From an uncultured Dehalococcoidia bacterium (GTDB lineage Bacteria > Chloroflexota > Dehalococcoidia > Lucifugimonadales > UBA3495), in contig CATOSP010000002.1 in assembly GCA_951812625.1 (NCBI GenBank), positions 434,001 through 498,000 on the forward strand: a stretch of DNA of 64,000 bases, given 5' to 3'. The translations under genes were made by a program, and so were the position numbers. This document shows, piece by piece, positions 18,882 to 28,558 of this stretch (positions are counted from its first letter, which is position 1; each line of letters starts with the position of its first letter). Under the pieces are notes generated by a model. The model searched no databases, was not told where the DNA came from, and saw only the letters and a list, made by a program, of their open reading frames with translations.

Positions 18882-19886
18882 GTGCGGACGTTGCAGGTAG
18901 TGTTTGACCGAGGGGTGTACCTGCCCGAGTTGGACCTTTGGCTGGATTCCCTGCGCAAGAGGGACTTGGGACTCATATCTCACGCCCACTCCGACCACAC
19001 GGCGCGCCACAGCAGGCCAATACTTACTCCCAATACCCGGCGTCTCCTCGGCGATTACCTCAAGAGGTCTGATCCGGTAACCCTCGAATACCACGAACCT
19101 CTGGATACCCCCGGATACACTCTTACTCTCTACCCTGCCGGTCACTGTCTGGGTTCAGCCCAGGCGCTGGTTGAATCAAAGTCAACCGGGGGGCGGTTGC
19201 TGTACACCGGCGACATCAAAGTACGTCCCAGCCCGACCAATGAACCAATAGAGGCACCGGCCTGCGACACGCTCGTTATAGAGTCTACCTATGGCCAACC
19301 CCGGTATGTGTTTCCGAGCCAGGAAGATGTACTAGCGACCGCCTTTCGCACCCTGCGCAACTGGCTGTCGAAGGGAGAGCGCCCGGTAGTACAGGGTTAC
19401 ACCCTGGGCAAGTCACAGGAGCTCTTGAGCCATCTGTTGGATGAAGGGTTTGACGTGGAAGTTGAGAACAGCATTTTCGAGAAGGCGCTCGTATACCAGG
19501 ATGCGGGTATCCACTTCGAGAGCCAATTCCGAAGGTTTGTGGGAGACTGGCCTGAAGGGTCAGTGCTATTGTGCCCCCCGGGAAGAAAGAGCAGGGATGC
19601 GGTCAAAGGGTTCCGCGGCGTCAGGACGATGGAATTGACCGGCTGGGCGCTGGGTGGAGGCCGCCACTGGGGACGCCGAGGCGACGCATCGCTGCCTTAC
19701 AGCGATCACCCGGACTTCAATGAGTTAGTGGAGTACGTAGAGAGGGTGCAACCCACCCAGGTGTATACGATAAACGGGTTCCCGGACTTAGCGGCGCACC
19801 TGCGCTCCGAGGGTTACCCGGCAGTCCATCTTGCTCGTAACGGTGAGCATCAGGTTGACACCGGGGTCCAGATGAAGCTGTTGTAG
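18882..19886 (+). CDS. MBL-fold exonuclease / mRNA 3'-end processing factor-like protein
   Basis: LISHAHSDHTARH, YPAGHCLGSAQALVE, YTGDIKV, VIESTYGQPRYVFP. Confidence 0.85.
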   Translation: MRTLQVVFDRGVYLPELDLWLDSLRKRDLGLISHAHSDHTARHSRPILTPNTRRLLGDYLKRSDPVTLEYHEPLDTPGYTLTLYPAGHCLGSAQALVESKSTGGRLLYTGDIKVRPSPTNEPIEAPACDTLVIESTYGQPRYVFPSQEDVLATAFRTLRNWLSKGERPVVQGYTLGKSQELLSHLLDEGFDVEVENSIFEKALVYQDAGIHFESQFRRFVGDWPEGSVLLCPPGRKSRDAVKGFRGVRTMELTGWALGGGRHWGRRGDASLPYSDHPDFNELVEYVERVQPTQVYTINGFPDLAAHLRSEGYPAVHLARNGEHQVDTGVQMKLL

Positions 19887-19964
19887 CCAGGGTGACTGCC
19901 AAGGCCACGACGACCGCGAGGGCTGAGCGGGCGCCGGAGAACCGTTCAGACGCAAAATCTAGAA

Positions 19965-19986
19965 GGGAGGCCTGTGAAGGCCTCCC
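19965..19986. terminator. hairpin between convergent genes
   Basis: gggaggcc-tgtgaa-ggcctccc between the MBL gene (+) and leuA (-). Confidence 0.6.
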
Positions 19987-20027
19987 TCATTGTCCGGAAT
20001 ATGGGTCTGAGTGGAGTGCTTGCGGCC

Positions 20028-21587
20028 CTAGTCCGGGGTGCTGCCGGCCACCGGGGCGCTGGCTTCTTCGTCGGCGGCCAGCATCCGGTTGACCGCGCTC
20101 AGGTAAGCCTTGGCGCTGGCGACGATGATGTCCGTGGACGCGCCGCGGCCTGTGTAGACCTTGCCGTCGCTCTCGACGCGAATGGTCACCGTTCCCATTG
20201 AGTCGATGCCCTCGGACACGGACTGCACGTTGAAGTCAACCAGGCTGCAACTGCAACCGACCACCCGGTCGATTGCGTTGCACACGGCGTCGACCGGTCC
20301 GTTGCCGGTGGAGGCGTCGGTGTGGAGCTGCTGGTCAGGGCCGATGAGCCGGACCGTGGCGGTTGGCACGTCGTGGTCGCCACCGCTGAACTGAATTTGG
20401 TCGAGGGTGTACATGATTGGCTCGGAGGCGACACGCTTCTCCTCGTCCATCAGGATTTCAAGGTCTCGGTCGGTCACCTCGCGCTTCTTGTCGGCCAGGT
20501 CCTTGAACGACTCGAAGACGGCGCTGATTTCCTCCCTGGATAGGTTGTATCCGAGGGCTTCCAGCCTCGATTGCAGACCGGCGCGGCCGCTCAGTTTGCC
20601 CAGGACAAGGCTGCTGCCGGGGACCCCGACCCGCTCCGGCTGCATCACCTCGTAGGTGGAGCGGTCTTTGAGCACCCCGTCCTGGTGGATGCCGGAGGCG
20701 TGGCGGAAAGCGTTCTCGCCAACGACGGCCTTGTTGGCCTGCACCGACATCCCGGTGATACGGCTTACCAGGCGGCTGGTGGGGTAGATCTGGGTTGTGT
20801 CGATGCCCGTTTCTACATTGAACAGGTCCTTGCGGGTGTCAACGGCCATGATGATCTCTTCCAGGGAGGCATTGCCCGCCCGCTCGCCGATGCCGTTGAT
20901 GCAGCCTTCCACCTGGAATGCGCCGGCCTGGATGGCTGCCAGGCTGTTGGACACGGCTAGGCCGAGGTCGTTGTGGCAGTGAACGCTGAGGGTTACCCCA
21001 TCGATGCCGTGGACCCGTTGCCGGAGTTCCATCAGCAAATCGGCGAAGTCAGACGGAATGGCGTAGCCGACAGTATCGGCAATGTTGATCGTCGTAGCGC
21101 CCGCGCGGATCACCTCTTCCATCATCTGGAACAGGTACTCTTTGTTTGTGCGCGTGGCATCCATAGGGGAGAACTCCACGTCTGGGCAGTAGCTCTTCGC
21201 CCGTTCCACCATGCTCACAGCCATTTCCATGACCTCTTCCCGGTTCTTGCGGAGCTGGTGCATCTGGTGGATCTCCGAAGATGACAGGAACACGTGGATG
21301 CGCGGCCTATCGGAGTTCTTGACTGCCTCCCACGCCTGGTCGATGTCGTTGGGGACGGCCCGCGCCAGAGACGCGATGATGGGGCCCTTGACCTCGCGGG
21401 CGATGTTGCTGACCGCTTCGAAGTCACCGGGGGAGCTGGCGGCGAACCCCGCTTCGATGATGTCCACCCGCATCCTCTGTAGCTGCCGGGCGATCTCCAT
21501 TTTTTCGTCGCCGGTCATGCCAATGCCGGCGGACTGCTCTCCGTCCCGGAGAGTGGTGTCCAGGAAAAGCACTTTGTCGTCAGCCAT
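20028..21587 (-). CDS. leuA: 2-isopropylmalate synthase
   Basis: MADDKVLFLDTTLRDGEQSAGIGM..., HCHNDLGLAVSNSLAAIQAGA, C-terminal LeuA regulatory domain. Confidence 0.95.
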   Translation of the reverse strand: MADDKVLFLDTTLRDGEQSAGIGMTGDEKMEIARQLQRMRVDIIEAGFAASSPGDFEAVSNIAREVKGPIIASLARAVPNDIDQAWEAVKNSDRPRIHVFLSSSEIHQMHQLRKNREEVMEMAVSMVERAKSYCPDVEFSPMDATRTNKEYLFQMMEEVIRAGATTINIADTVGYAIPSDFADLLMELRQRVHGIDGVTLSVHCHNDLGLAVSNSLAAIQAGAFQVEGCINGIGERAGNASLEEIIMAVDTRKDLFNVETGIDTTQIYPTSRLVSRITGMSVQANKAVVGENAFRHASGIHQDGVLKDRSTYEVMQPERVGVPGSSLVLGKLSGRAGLQSRLEALGYNLSREEISAVFESFKDLADKKREVTDRDLEILMDEEKRVASEPIMYTLDQIQFSGGDHDVPTATVRLIGPDQQLHTDASTGNGPVDAVCNAIDRVVGCSCSLVDFNVQSVSEGIDSMGTVTIRVESDGKVYTGRGASTDIIVASAKAYLSAVNRMLAADEEASAPVAGSTPD

Positions 21588-21877
21588 AACCCTTTTTGTC
21601 ACTCCCTCCTGGTAGTCCCAGAGCGTTTCAGCGCCGGGGCCAGGTATGTGTCTTGGATAGCGCTCTAGGCGCAGAAAGCCATAGAAACTTGGCTTACCAG
21701 AAAGGGTCGCAGGGGCACGTAGTCCACCGCACCCAGCCCGGCCAAGACCAGTGTGCGACGGTGAACTACACTCAACGTCTCCTCAGCACTCAAGATTTGT
21801 CTCCTACCCGACAGATTTGTTCTGCGAGGGTTTAATTCCATAGTTCCTGAGACATTCAGAGATCGAAGCTACTAACT

Positions 21878-22873
21878 TTACCTCGGGTCCAGCCAGGGCA
21901 TCATGGAGCGCAGTTGCTTGCCGATGTTTTCTATAGGAGCGTTCTGCGCTGACTCACGCATCGGGTTGAACCGGGGGCGACCCTCGTCGTTTTCGCTTAT
22001 CCATTCACGGGCGAAGGTGCCGTCCTGAATCTCCCTCAAGATGGCGCGCATGTTCTCTCGCACATGCTCGTCTATGATGCGGTTGCGACGACTAAGGGAC
22101 CCGTATTCCGCAGTGTCGCTGACCGAGAAATGCATGTAGTTGTGCCCACCCTGGTACATGAGGTCTACGATCATCTTCAGCTCGTGAAGACACTCGAAGT
22201 AGGCGATTTCCTGGGGATAGCCCGCCTCCACCAGCGTCTCGAAGGCGGCGTTTACCAGAGCGGTGACACCGCCACAGAGGATAGACTGTTCCCCGAAGAG
22301 GTCACTCTCGGTCTCATCCTTGATGGTGGTCTCGAGGACCCCGGCTCCGGTGGAACCGACGCCCTTGCAGTAGGCGAGGCCGATCTGCTTCGCGTTGCCC
22401 GTGGCGTCCTGGTGGACGGCCAGGAGACTAGGTACGCCGATGCCCTGCTGGAACAGTTCGCGCATCCGGTGGCCTGGAGCCTTGGGGGCGCACATCATCA
22501 CGTCCACGTTGTCGGGCGGCACGATCTCACGGTAGTGGATGCTGAACCCGTGGGCCACCATGAAGGCGCTACCCGGCCTGATGTTGGGCGCGATCTGTTC
22601 CCGGTAGACGCTGCCCTGGATGTGGTCAGGGATGACCATCATTATGATGTCCGCCCGCTGGGCGACTTCCGGCACGTCGGCGACTTCCAGACCGGCTTCC
22701 TGGGCGGTGGCCCGGCTGCGGCTCTCCGGGTAGAGGCCGACGACCACGTTCTGCCCGTTGTCCTTCAGGTTAAGGGCATGGGCGTGGCCCTGGGAGCCAT
22801 ACCCGATGATTCCGATGGTCTTGTCGGAGATGACCGACAGGTCTGCGTCCTGATCGTAATAGACGTTTACCAT
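21878..22873 (-). CDS. ilvC: ketol-acid reductoisomerase
   Basis: MVNVYYDQDADLSVISDKTIGIIGYGSQGHAHALNLKDNGQNVVVGLY... Confidence 0.97.
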   Translation of the reverse strand: MVNVYYDQDADLSVISDKTIGIIGYGSQGHAHALNLKDNGQNVVVGLYPESRSRATAQEAGLEVADVPEVAQRADIIMMVIPDHIQGSVYREQIAPNIRPGSAFMVAHGFSIHYREIVPPDNVDVMMCAPKAPGHRMRELFQQGIGVPSLLAVHQDATGNAKQIGLAYCKGVGSTGAGVLETTIKDETESDLFGEQSILCGGVTALVNAAFETLVEAGYPQEIAYFECLHELKMIVDLMYQGGHNYMHFSVSDTAEYGSLSRRNRIIDEHVRENMRAILREIQDGTFAREWISENDEGRPRFNPMRESAQNAPIENIGKQLRSMMPWLDPR

Positions 22874-22956
22874 GTTACTCTCGCGTTTCCTTACTTCGTA
22901 CTTCTCTTGATGGTCTGAGTGTAGATTATGGGGTTTGTCCCATTACCGGACCTGCC

Positions 22957-23523
22957 TCACCCCGGCACGCTCGCCCTGGAGCCGTTTTCCGGAATTTCGA
23001 TCCCTATGGTATCGCTGGCCCTGGGATCTTCCTGCCCCCGCACCATTGCCACCAGGCCGGTGCGGAGCATTTCGATGATCCCGAATGGTTCCAGCAGGTG
23101 GTGGAGCGCGTTCACCTTGTCCTCTTCCCCCGTAACCTCAACCACCATGGACTGGGCACCAACATCGACCACGTTGGCCCGGAAGAGGTGGACCATCTGG
23201 ATGATCTCGGCACGGGTGGCTGGAGTGGTCCTGACCTTGATGAGGGCCAGCTCCCTGGCGACCGTCTCGTGGTCCGAGATGTCCGCGACCCGGATGATCT
23301 CGATAAGTTTATCCAACTGCTTGGTGACCTGGACCACTGTATCCTGATCACCGGTGACGACGAAGGTCATGCGCGATAGGCCGGGCTGTTCGCTCTTTCC
23401 GACCGCCAGGCTGGCGATGTTGAAGCCGCGCCTGCGGAACAGGCTGGCAATGCGGGTCAGGACACCCGGCTTGTCCTCGACCAGGGCGACGATGGTGTGT
23501 TCTTCCATCCCGGAGTTTGGCAT
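22957..23523 (-). CDS. ilvN: acetolactate synthase small subunit
   Basis: ACT domain MEEHTIVALVEDKPGVLTRIASLFRRRGFNIASLAVGKSEQPGLSRMTFVV. Confidence 0.96.
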   Translation of the reverse strand: MPNSGMEEHTIVALVEDKPGVLTRIASLFRRRGFNIASLAVGKSEQPGLSRMTFVVTGDQDTVVQVTKQLDKLIEIIRVADISDHETVARELALIKVRTTPATRAEIIQMVHLFRANVVDVGAQSMVVEVTGEEDKVNALHHLLEPFGIIEMLRTGLVAMVRGQEDPRASDTIGIEIPENGSRASVPG

Positions 23524-23526
23524 CGA

Positions 23527-25239
23527 TCAGCCTCCGCCCGACGGAGGAGCGACAGATACTTCCGGCTCGTCTTCCATCATTTCCTGAATTGAGCCGCCTG
23601 CTGGAATCATGGGGTAAACGTTTTCGCTCTCCCTCACCACGAAGTCAACGATCACCGGCCCAGGCGTCTCCATCGCTTGCTGTATGGCGTCGGCAACCTC
23701 TTCCTGCTTGGTTACCCTAAGACCGGTGATGCCGTAGGCGGCGGCCAGCTTCACGAAGTCGGGATTGCCGGAGTACACGGTGGCGAAGTAGTCCTTGTCG
23801 TAGAAAAGGTCCTGCCATTGGTGCACCATGCCGAGCGTCCCGTTGTTGAGGATGGCGAATTTCACGTCGATGTTGTTCTCCACCGCCGTGGCCAGGTCGC
23901 ACATGGTCATCTGGAAACCGCCGTCCCCTGCGACAGACCACACCGGCTTGTCGGGGCGGCCCATCTTTGCGCCGAGGGCGGCGGGGACCTCGAAACCCAT
24001 CGCTCCCAGACCGCCGGAGGTAATCAGTGTGTTAGGTGAATTGAACTTGCAGTGCTGCGCCGCCCACATCTGGTGCTGGCCCACGCCGGTTACCACGATG
24101 CAGTCTCCCCTGGTCACTTCTGAGAGAGAGTTCAGTACGTATTGCGGCAGCAGTTCTTCGGAGTCCCGAATATGGAGAGAAGGGTGTTGTGACTTGAGGT
24201 CGTCCAGGTGGCGCTGCCAATCAATGTGGACGTTGGGTTCCACAAGGGGTAGCAACTGGTCCAACACACGCTTCAGGTCGCCAACTACCGGGGCGTCTGC
24301 CTTTACGTTCTTGTCCACTTCAGAGGCGTCCACCTCAACATGGACGACCTTGGCGTTGGGGGCGAAGTCCTTCAACCGACCGGTAATCCTGTCGTCGAAG
24401 CGCATCCCAAGGGCGATCAACAGGTCTGCTTCGTCGATGGCCAGGTTGTTGTAGGCCATCCCGTGCATCCCAGGCATACCCAGGTTTAAGGAGTGGCCGG
24501 TGGGCATGGAACTAATGCCCAGCAATGTAGTGATTACTGGGATTTGGGCCTTTTCTGCAAGCTCGATAAGCCGGTCGTATGTGTGAGAGATCAGAACGCC
24601 GTGGCCGGCAAGGATGAGCGGCCGCTCTGCCTGGTTGATCAATTCTGCGGCGCGGGTCACCTGCTCAGGGTCGGCGTCGCCCGGCGGGTTGTAACCTGGC
24701 AAATTGGGAAGCTCCGGCCAGATGAACTCCGCCCGGAGGTCTTGCAGTACGTCTTTGGGTATGTCGACCAGGACTGGGCCAGGTCTGCCTGTGCGGGCGA
24801 TGTGGAAAGCTTCCTTGATTGCGGGAGCGATGTCCTCAACTTCCATCACCAGGTAATTGTGCTTGGTGATGGGAAGAGTGATTCCGGTTACGTCGGTTTC
24901 CTGGAAAGCGTCCCTGCCGATGGCGGGCCTGGGGACCTGACCGGTGATGGCGACTATGGGCACCGAGTCCATCTGTGCCGTCGCAATGCCGGTTACCAGG
25001 TTGGTCGCCCCAGGGCCGGAGGTGGCGGCGCATACACCCACCTTGCCGGTCACGCGAGCGTACCCGTCGGCAGCCATGGCTGCGCCCTGCTCGTGGCGGA
25101 CCAGTACGTGACGCAGTTGCGGGTACTTACCCAGGGCGCCGTAGAAGGGCAGCACGGCCCCGCCCGGCAGTCCGAAAATTACGTCCACGCCCTCCTTGAG
25201 GAGGCTTTCACAAACGATCTCCGCACCAGTTAACTCCAT
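23527..25239 (-). CDS. ilvB: acetolactate synthase large subunit
   Basis: MELTGAEIVCESLLKEGVDVIFGLPGGAVLPFYGAL... ThDP-binding GDGGFQMTMCDLATAVENNIDVKFAILNN. Confidence 0.97.
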   Translation of the reverse strand: MELTGAEIVCESLLKEGVDVIFGLPGGAVLPFYGALGKYPQLRHVLVRHEQGAAMAADGYARVTGKVGVCAATSGPGATNLVTGIATAQMDSVPIVAITGQVPRPAIGRDAFQETDVTGITLPITKHNYLVMEVEDIAPAIKEAFHIARTGRPGPVLVDIPKDVLQDLRAEFIWPELPNLPGYNPPGDADPEQVTRAAELINQAERPLILAGHGVLISHTYDRLIELAEKAQIPVITTLLGISSMPTGHSLNLGMPGMHGMAYNNLAIDEADLLIALGMRFDDRITGRLKDFAPNAKVVHVEVDASEVDKNVKADAPVVGDLKRVLDQLLPLVEPNVHIDWQRHLDDLKSQHPSLHIRDSEELLPQYVLNSLSEVTRGDCIVVTGVGQHQMWAAQHCKFNSPNTLITSGGLGAMGFEVPAALGAKMGRPDKPVWSVAGDGGFQMTMCDLATAVENNIDVKFAILNNGTLGMVHQWQDLFYDKDYFATVYSGNPDFVKLAAAYGITGLRVTKQEEVADAIQQAMETPGPVIVDFVVRESENVYPMIPAGGSIQEMMEDEPEVSVAPPSGGG

Positions 25240-25276
25240 GTCCTACCCTTCGCCTAGAGTGGGGGAAATTGGGCAA

Positions 25277-25560
25277 CAAAAAACCCATCCCATGAAGGGA
25301 CGGGTCTGAGTTCCCGCGGTACCACCCTTCTTTTCCTAGTGTTGGGGCCGTATCCCAAGGCGTTTCACCATCGGGGCGGTCAACGGTTCGGAACAACTCG
25401 ATGACGTTTATCGGGGTCAACCGCCGCGCTCTACTCTGTTCAAGCGGGACGCTCCCGGGCGAGTTGGGGGCCCTTCTGCCGCCGGACTCTCACCGACCGC
25501 CGACTCTCTGAGGCAGGGTACCCTTAATACTCCCGTTCTTCGCGGAATCCGTCAATTTTC
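25277..25560 (-). promoter_or_regulatory. T-box leader upstream of ilvB
   Basis: Antiterminator signature AGGGTGGTACCGCGG (complement of 25314-25328), stem I-like AGAGAGTCGGCGGTCGGTGAGAGTCCGGCGG, terminator ACCCGTCCC-TTCAT-GGGATGGGT-TTTTT. Confidence 0.93.
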
Positions 25561-25880
25561 TAGTGCGCGATGTTAACAGCACGGCCATCCATTGTCAACA
25601 TCAATAGCGCAGGAGGGCGCCTCTCTTGTCGGAATACAACACATCATACGATAGCTTCAGGCTGTCGAATATGCCGGTCCGTGGTGGGGTCGGCCTTCTG
25701 GATGCATTTCGAAAGTGCGTCGGCATTTGACAGGAATGCCGGAGTTCCGGTGATGAGGTGCTTCAAATAGAGTGTGATTGTTCCATGCTTGCACATATAA
25801 GTCGTATAGAAGGCATTTGAGTATGCTAGAATGTACGGTAGCAGTCGCCGCGAGCCCAATTTCAGTGGAGGTCGAGCCAT

Positions 25881-27566
25881 TTGCCCGAACGGATTTTTAT
25901 AGGTGTGGCATGGCCCTACGCTAACGGGCCATTGCACCTGGGGCACGTCGCCGGGTGCTACTTGGCTGCGGACATCTTCGCTCGGTATCACCGGCTCAAG
26001 GGTAACCAGGTTCTGATGGTATCGGGGAGCGACAGCCATGGCACGCCGATCACCGTTCGGGCCGAGCAGGAGGGCATCACCCCCGAAGAGGTCCTGAACA
26101 GGTACCACCCACAGTTCCTGGACACCTGGGAGCGGCTAGGAATTACTTTCGACCTGTTCACCACTACCCATACCGCCAATCACGAGAAGGTGGTCCACGA
26201 CCTCTTCACCACACTGATGGAACGTGGCTACATCTACAAAGAGTCGATGCCATTGGCTTATTGCCCGGAGTGCAACCGTTTCCTTCCTGACCGGTACGTC
26301 AACGGGACGTGCCCCCACTGCAGTTTCGAGCGTGCGCGGGGAGACCAGTGCGACGGCTGCGGACGGACTCTGGACCCTATGGACCTGCTGAACCCCCGGT
26401 GCATCCTGTCGGGGACTGAACCGGAGTTCCGGGATTCGGAGCACTTCTTCCTCAAGCTGTCGGCGTTCCAGGAACCCCTGCTGGAGTGGGTGGAGAAGCA
26501 ATCCCACTGGCGGCCCAACGTCCTCAACTTCACCCGCCGGTTTCTTGAGTCTGGGTTGAAGGATCGTGCCATAACCCGAGACCTGGAGTGGGGTATCCCC
26601 ATACCCGTGGAGGGTTACGGCGGGAAGCGCATCTATGTCTGGTTCGAGGCCGTGATTGGGTATCTGTCGGCGGCGGTCGAGTGGGCCAAGTCCTCCGGTA
26701 ACGAGGAGGAATGGAAGGACTTTTGGAAGTCTGAACAATGCCGGTCGTATTACTTCATAGGCAAAGACAACATCCCCTTCCACACCATAATCTGGCCGGC
26801 GATGCTGATGGGTTACGGTGGACTGAACTTGCCCTTTGACGTCCCCTCGAATGAGTTCCTCAGCCTGGAGGGTCGCAAGTTCTCCACTAGCGAAAACTGG
26901 GCGGTGTGGGTCCCCGACTACCTCGACCGCTATGACCCCGATCCCCTCCGTTACCTGCTGTCGATCAACATGCCCGAGTCGGGCGATGCCGACTTTTCCT
27001 GGGGAGAGTTCGTTCGTCGCAACAACGAGGAGTTGGTGGCGACCTACGGCAACCTAGTCAACCGTGTCCTGTCATTCACCTACCGTAACTTTGAGGGCAT
27101 CATGCCTGTACCTGGCGCACTCCGCGACCAGGACCGGGAGCTTCTTGACGTGGCACGCGCTGTAATGGAAGGGGTTGACAAGGACCTTCACGGTTGCCAC
27201 TTCAAGGCGGCGATTGGGCGGGCATTTGGATTGGCCCAGCAGGCCAACCGCTATCTGGATGCACAGGCTCCCTGGCGGGCAATCAGGACGGACCGGGGGA
27301 GCGCAGCCACAACCTTGTGGACCACTATCGCGGTGCTGAACTGTCTCAAGATGGTGCTGTTCCCGTTCCTGCCCTTCAGTTCCCAGAGCGTGCATGAGTT
27401 CCTTGGACTGGACGGCACTGTCGACTCCGCAAATTGGGACTTCGATAGCCTGGTCGGGGAAATCGGCCCGGGCAATCCCCTGCGCAGGCCCGCCCCGCTA
27501 TTCAAGAAGCTCGACCCCGAGTCGGTTGAAGAAGAAGTTCAACGGCTGGGCGTCACCGTCGCGTAG
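25881..27566 (+). CDS. metG: methionyl-tRNA synthetase
   Basis: FIGVAWPYANGPLHLGHVAGCYLAADIFARYHRLKG; zinc-binding CPECNRF...CPHCSFERARGDQCDGCG; FSTSENWAV. Confidence 0.95.
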   Translation: MPERIFIGVAWPYANGPLHLGHVAGCYLAADIFARYHRLKGNQVLMVSGSDSHGTPITVRAEQEGITPEEVLNRYHPQFLDTWERLGITFDLFTTTHTANHEKVVHDLFTTLMERGYIYKESMPLAYCPECNRFLPDRYVNGTCPHCSFERARGDQCDGCGRTLDPMDLLNPRCILSGTEPEFRDSEHFFLKLSAFQEPLLEWVEKQSHWRPNVLNFTRRFLESGLKDRAITRDLEWGIPIPVEGYGGKRIYVWFEAVIGYLSAAVEWAKSSGNEEEWKDFWKSEQCRSYYFIGKDNIPFHTIIWPAMLMGYGGLNLPFDVPSNEFLSLEGRKFSTSENWAVWVPDYLDRYDPDPLRYLLSINMPESGDADFSWGEFVRRNNEELVATYGNLVNRVLSFTYRNFEGIMPVPGALRDQDRELLDVARAVMEGVDKDLHGCHFKAAIGRAFGLAQQANRYLDAQAPWRAIRTDRGSAATTLWTTIAVLNCLKMVLFPFLPFSSQSVHEFLGLDGTVDSANWDFDSLVGEIGPGNPLRRPAPLFKKLDPESVEEEVQRLGVTVA

Positions 27567-27574
27567 GGGGCACG

Positions 27575-28558
27575 GTGCTCAAAGGCATAGATGAGCGCAC
27601 CTACTTGATCTACGCCCCAATTCGGGAGAAGTTGGTCCTGGTTGAGGAACGACTTCAAGGACTGGGGCCCGCCAGCCCTGACCACCTGAGAGCACTTGTG
27701 GGCCATGTGCTCAGCTCCGGGGGCAAGCGGGTCAGGCCTGCAATCACCCTACTGGCCGCGGGGTGTGGCCCCAATGACAACGAAAACCCCATAATCATGG
27801 CTTGCGCCGTCGAGTTGCTGCACTTGGCGACTCTGATCCACGACGACACAGTGGACAACTCAGACGTCAGACGCGGCAGGCCTACGGTCAGCAACCAGTG
27901 GGGAAAGCACGTGGCGGTGCTATTCGGTGACTATCTCTTCGCCACATCGGCGACCTACGTCTGCGACACCGGGAACGTCCGCGTTATTCGACGATTTTCC
28001 GAGACGATCATGGAGCTCGCCAGCGGTGAGCTCGTGGAGTACTTCAACACCTTCAAGACTGACCGCGCGCTTGAGCTTTACCGGGACAGGATCTATCACA
28101 AGACGGCATCGCTGTTTTGCACTGCGGGGGAGACGGGTGCAATCCTCTCAGGCGCACCTGAGCCGCAGGTACAGGCCATGCGGGAATATTGCTACAACGT
28201 CGGGATGGCGTTTCAGATGGTGGATGACCTGCTGGATATCCAGGGGGACGCCAGCGAGATGGGAAAGCCCGTGGGCAAGGACCTGATGCAGGGGGTGCTC
28301 ACCCTCCCGACCATCCTGCTAATGGAGAAATACCCGGAAGAGAACCCCGTACAGGCCCTGTTTGCCGATCCTTCCCACGACGGCAAGCTGGATAGAGTGC
28401 TTGAGATGATCAACAACTCTACCATCGTGGAAGAATGCTACGAGGTCATAGGGGACTACTGCGGCAAGGCAGCCGAGTGCCTGGAAATCGTTCCAGACAA
28501 CCCATCCCGCAGTTCACTGCTCTCGCTGCTTGAGTACATCCGGGAGCGGAGCCGCTAG
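27575..28558 (+). CDS. polyprenyl diphosphate synthase
   Basis: HLATLIHDDTVDNSDVRRGRPT, MVDDLLDIQGD. Confidence 0.94.
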   Translation: MLKGIDERTYLIYAPIREKLVLVEERLQGLGPASPDHLRALVGHVLSSGGKRVRPAITLLAAGCGPNDNENPIIMACAVELLHLATLIHDDTVDNSDVRRGRPTVSNQWGKHVAVLFGDYLFATSATYVCDTGNVRVIRRFSETIMELASGELVEYFNTFKTDRALELYRDRIYHKTASLFCTAGETGAILSGAPEPQVQAMREYCYNVGMAFQMVDDLLDIQGDASEMGKPVGKDLMQGVLTLPTILLMEKYPEENPVQALFADPSHDGKLDRVLEMINNSTIVEECYEVIGDYCGKAAECLEIVPDNPSRSSLLSLLEYIRERSR

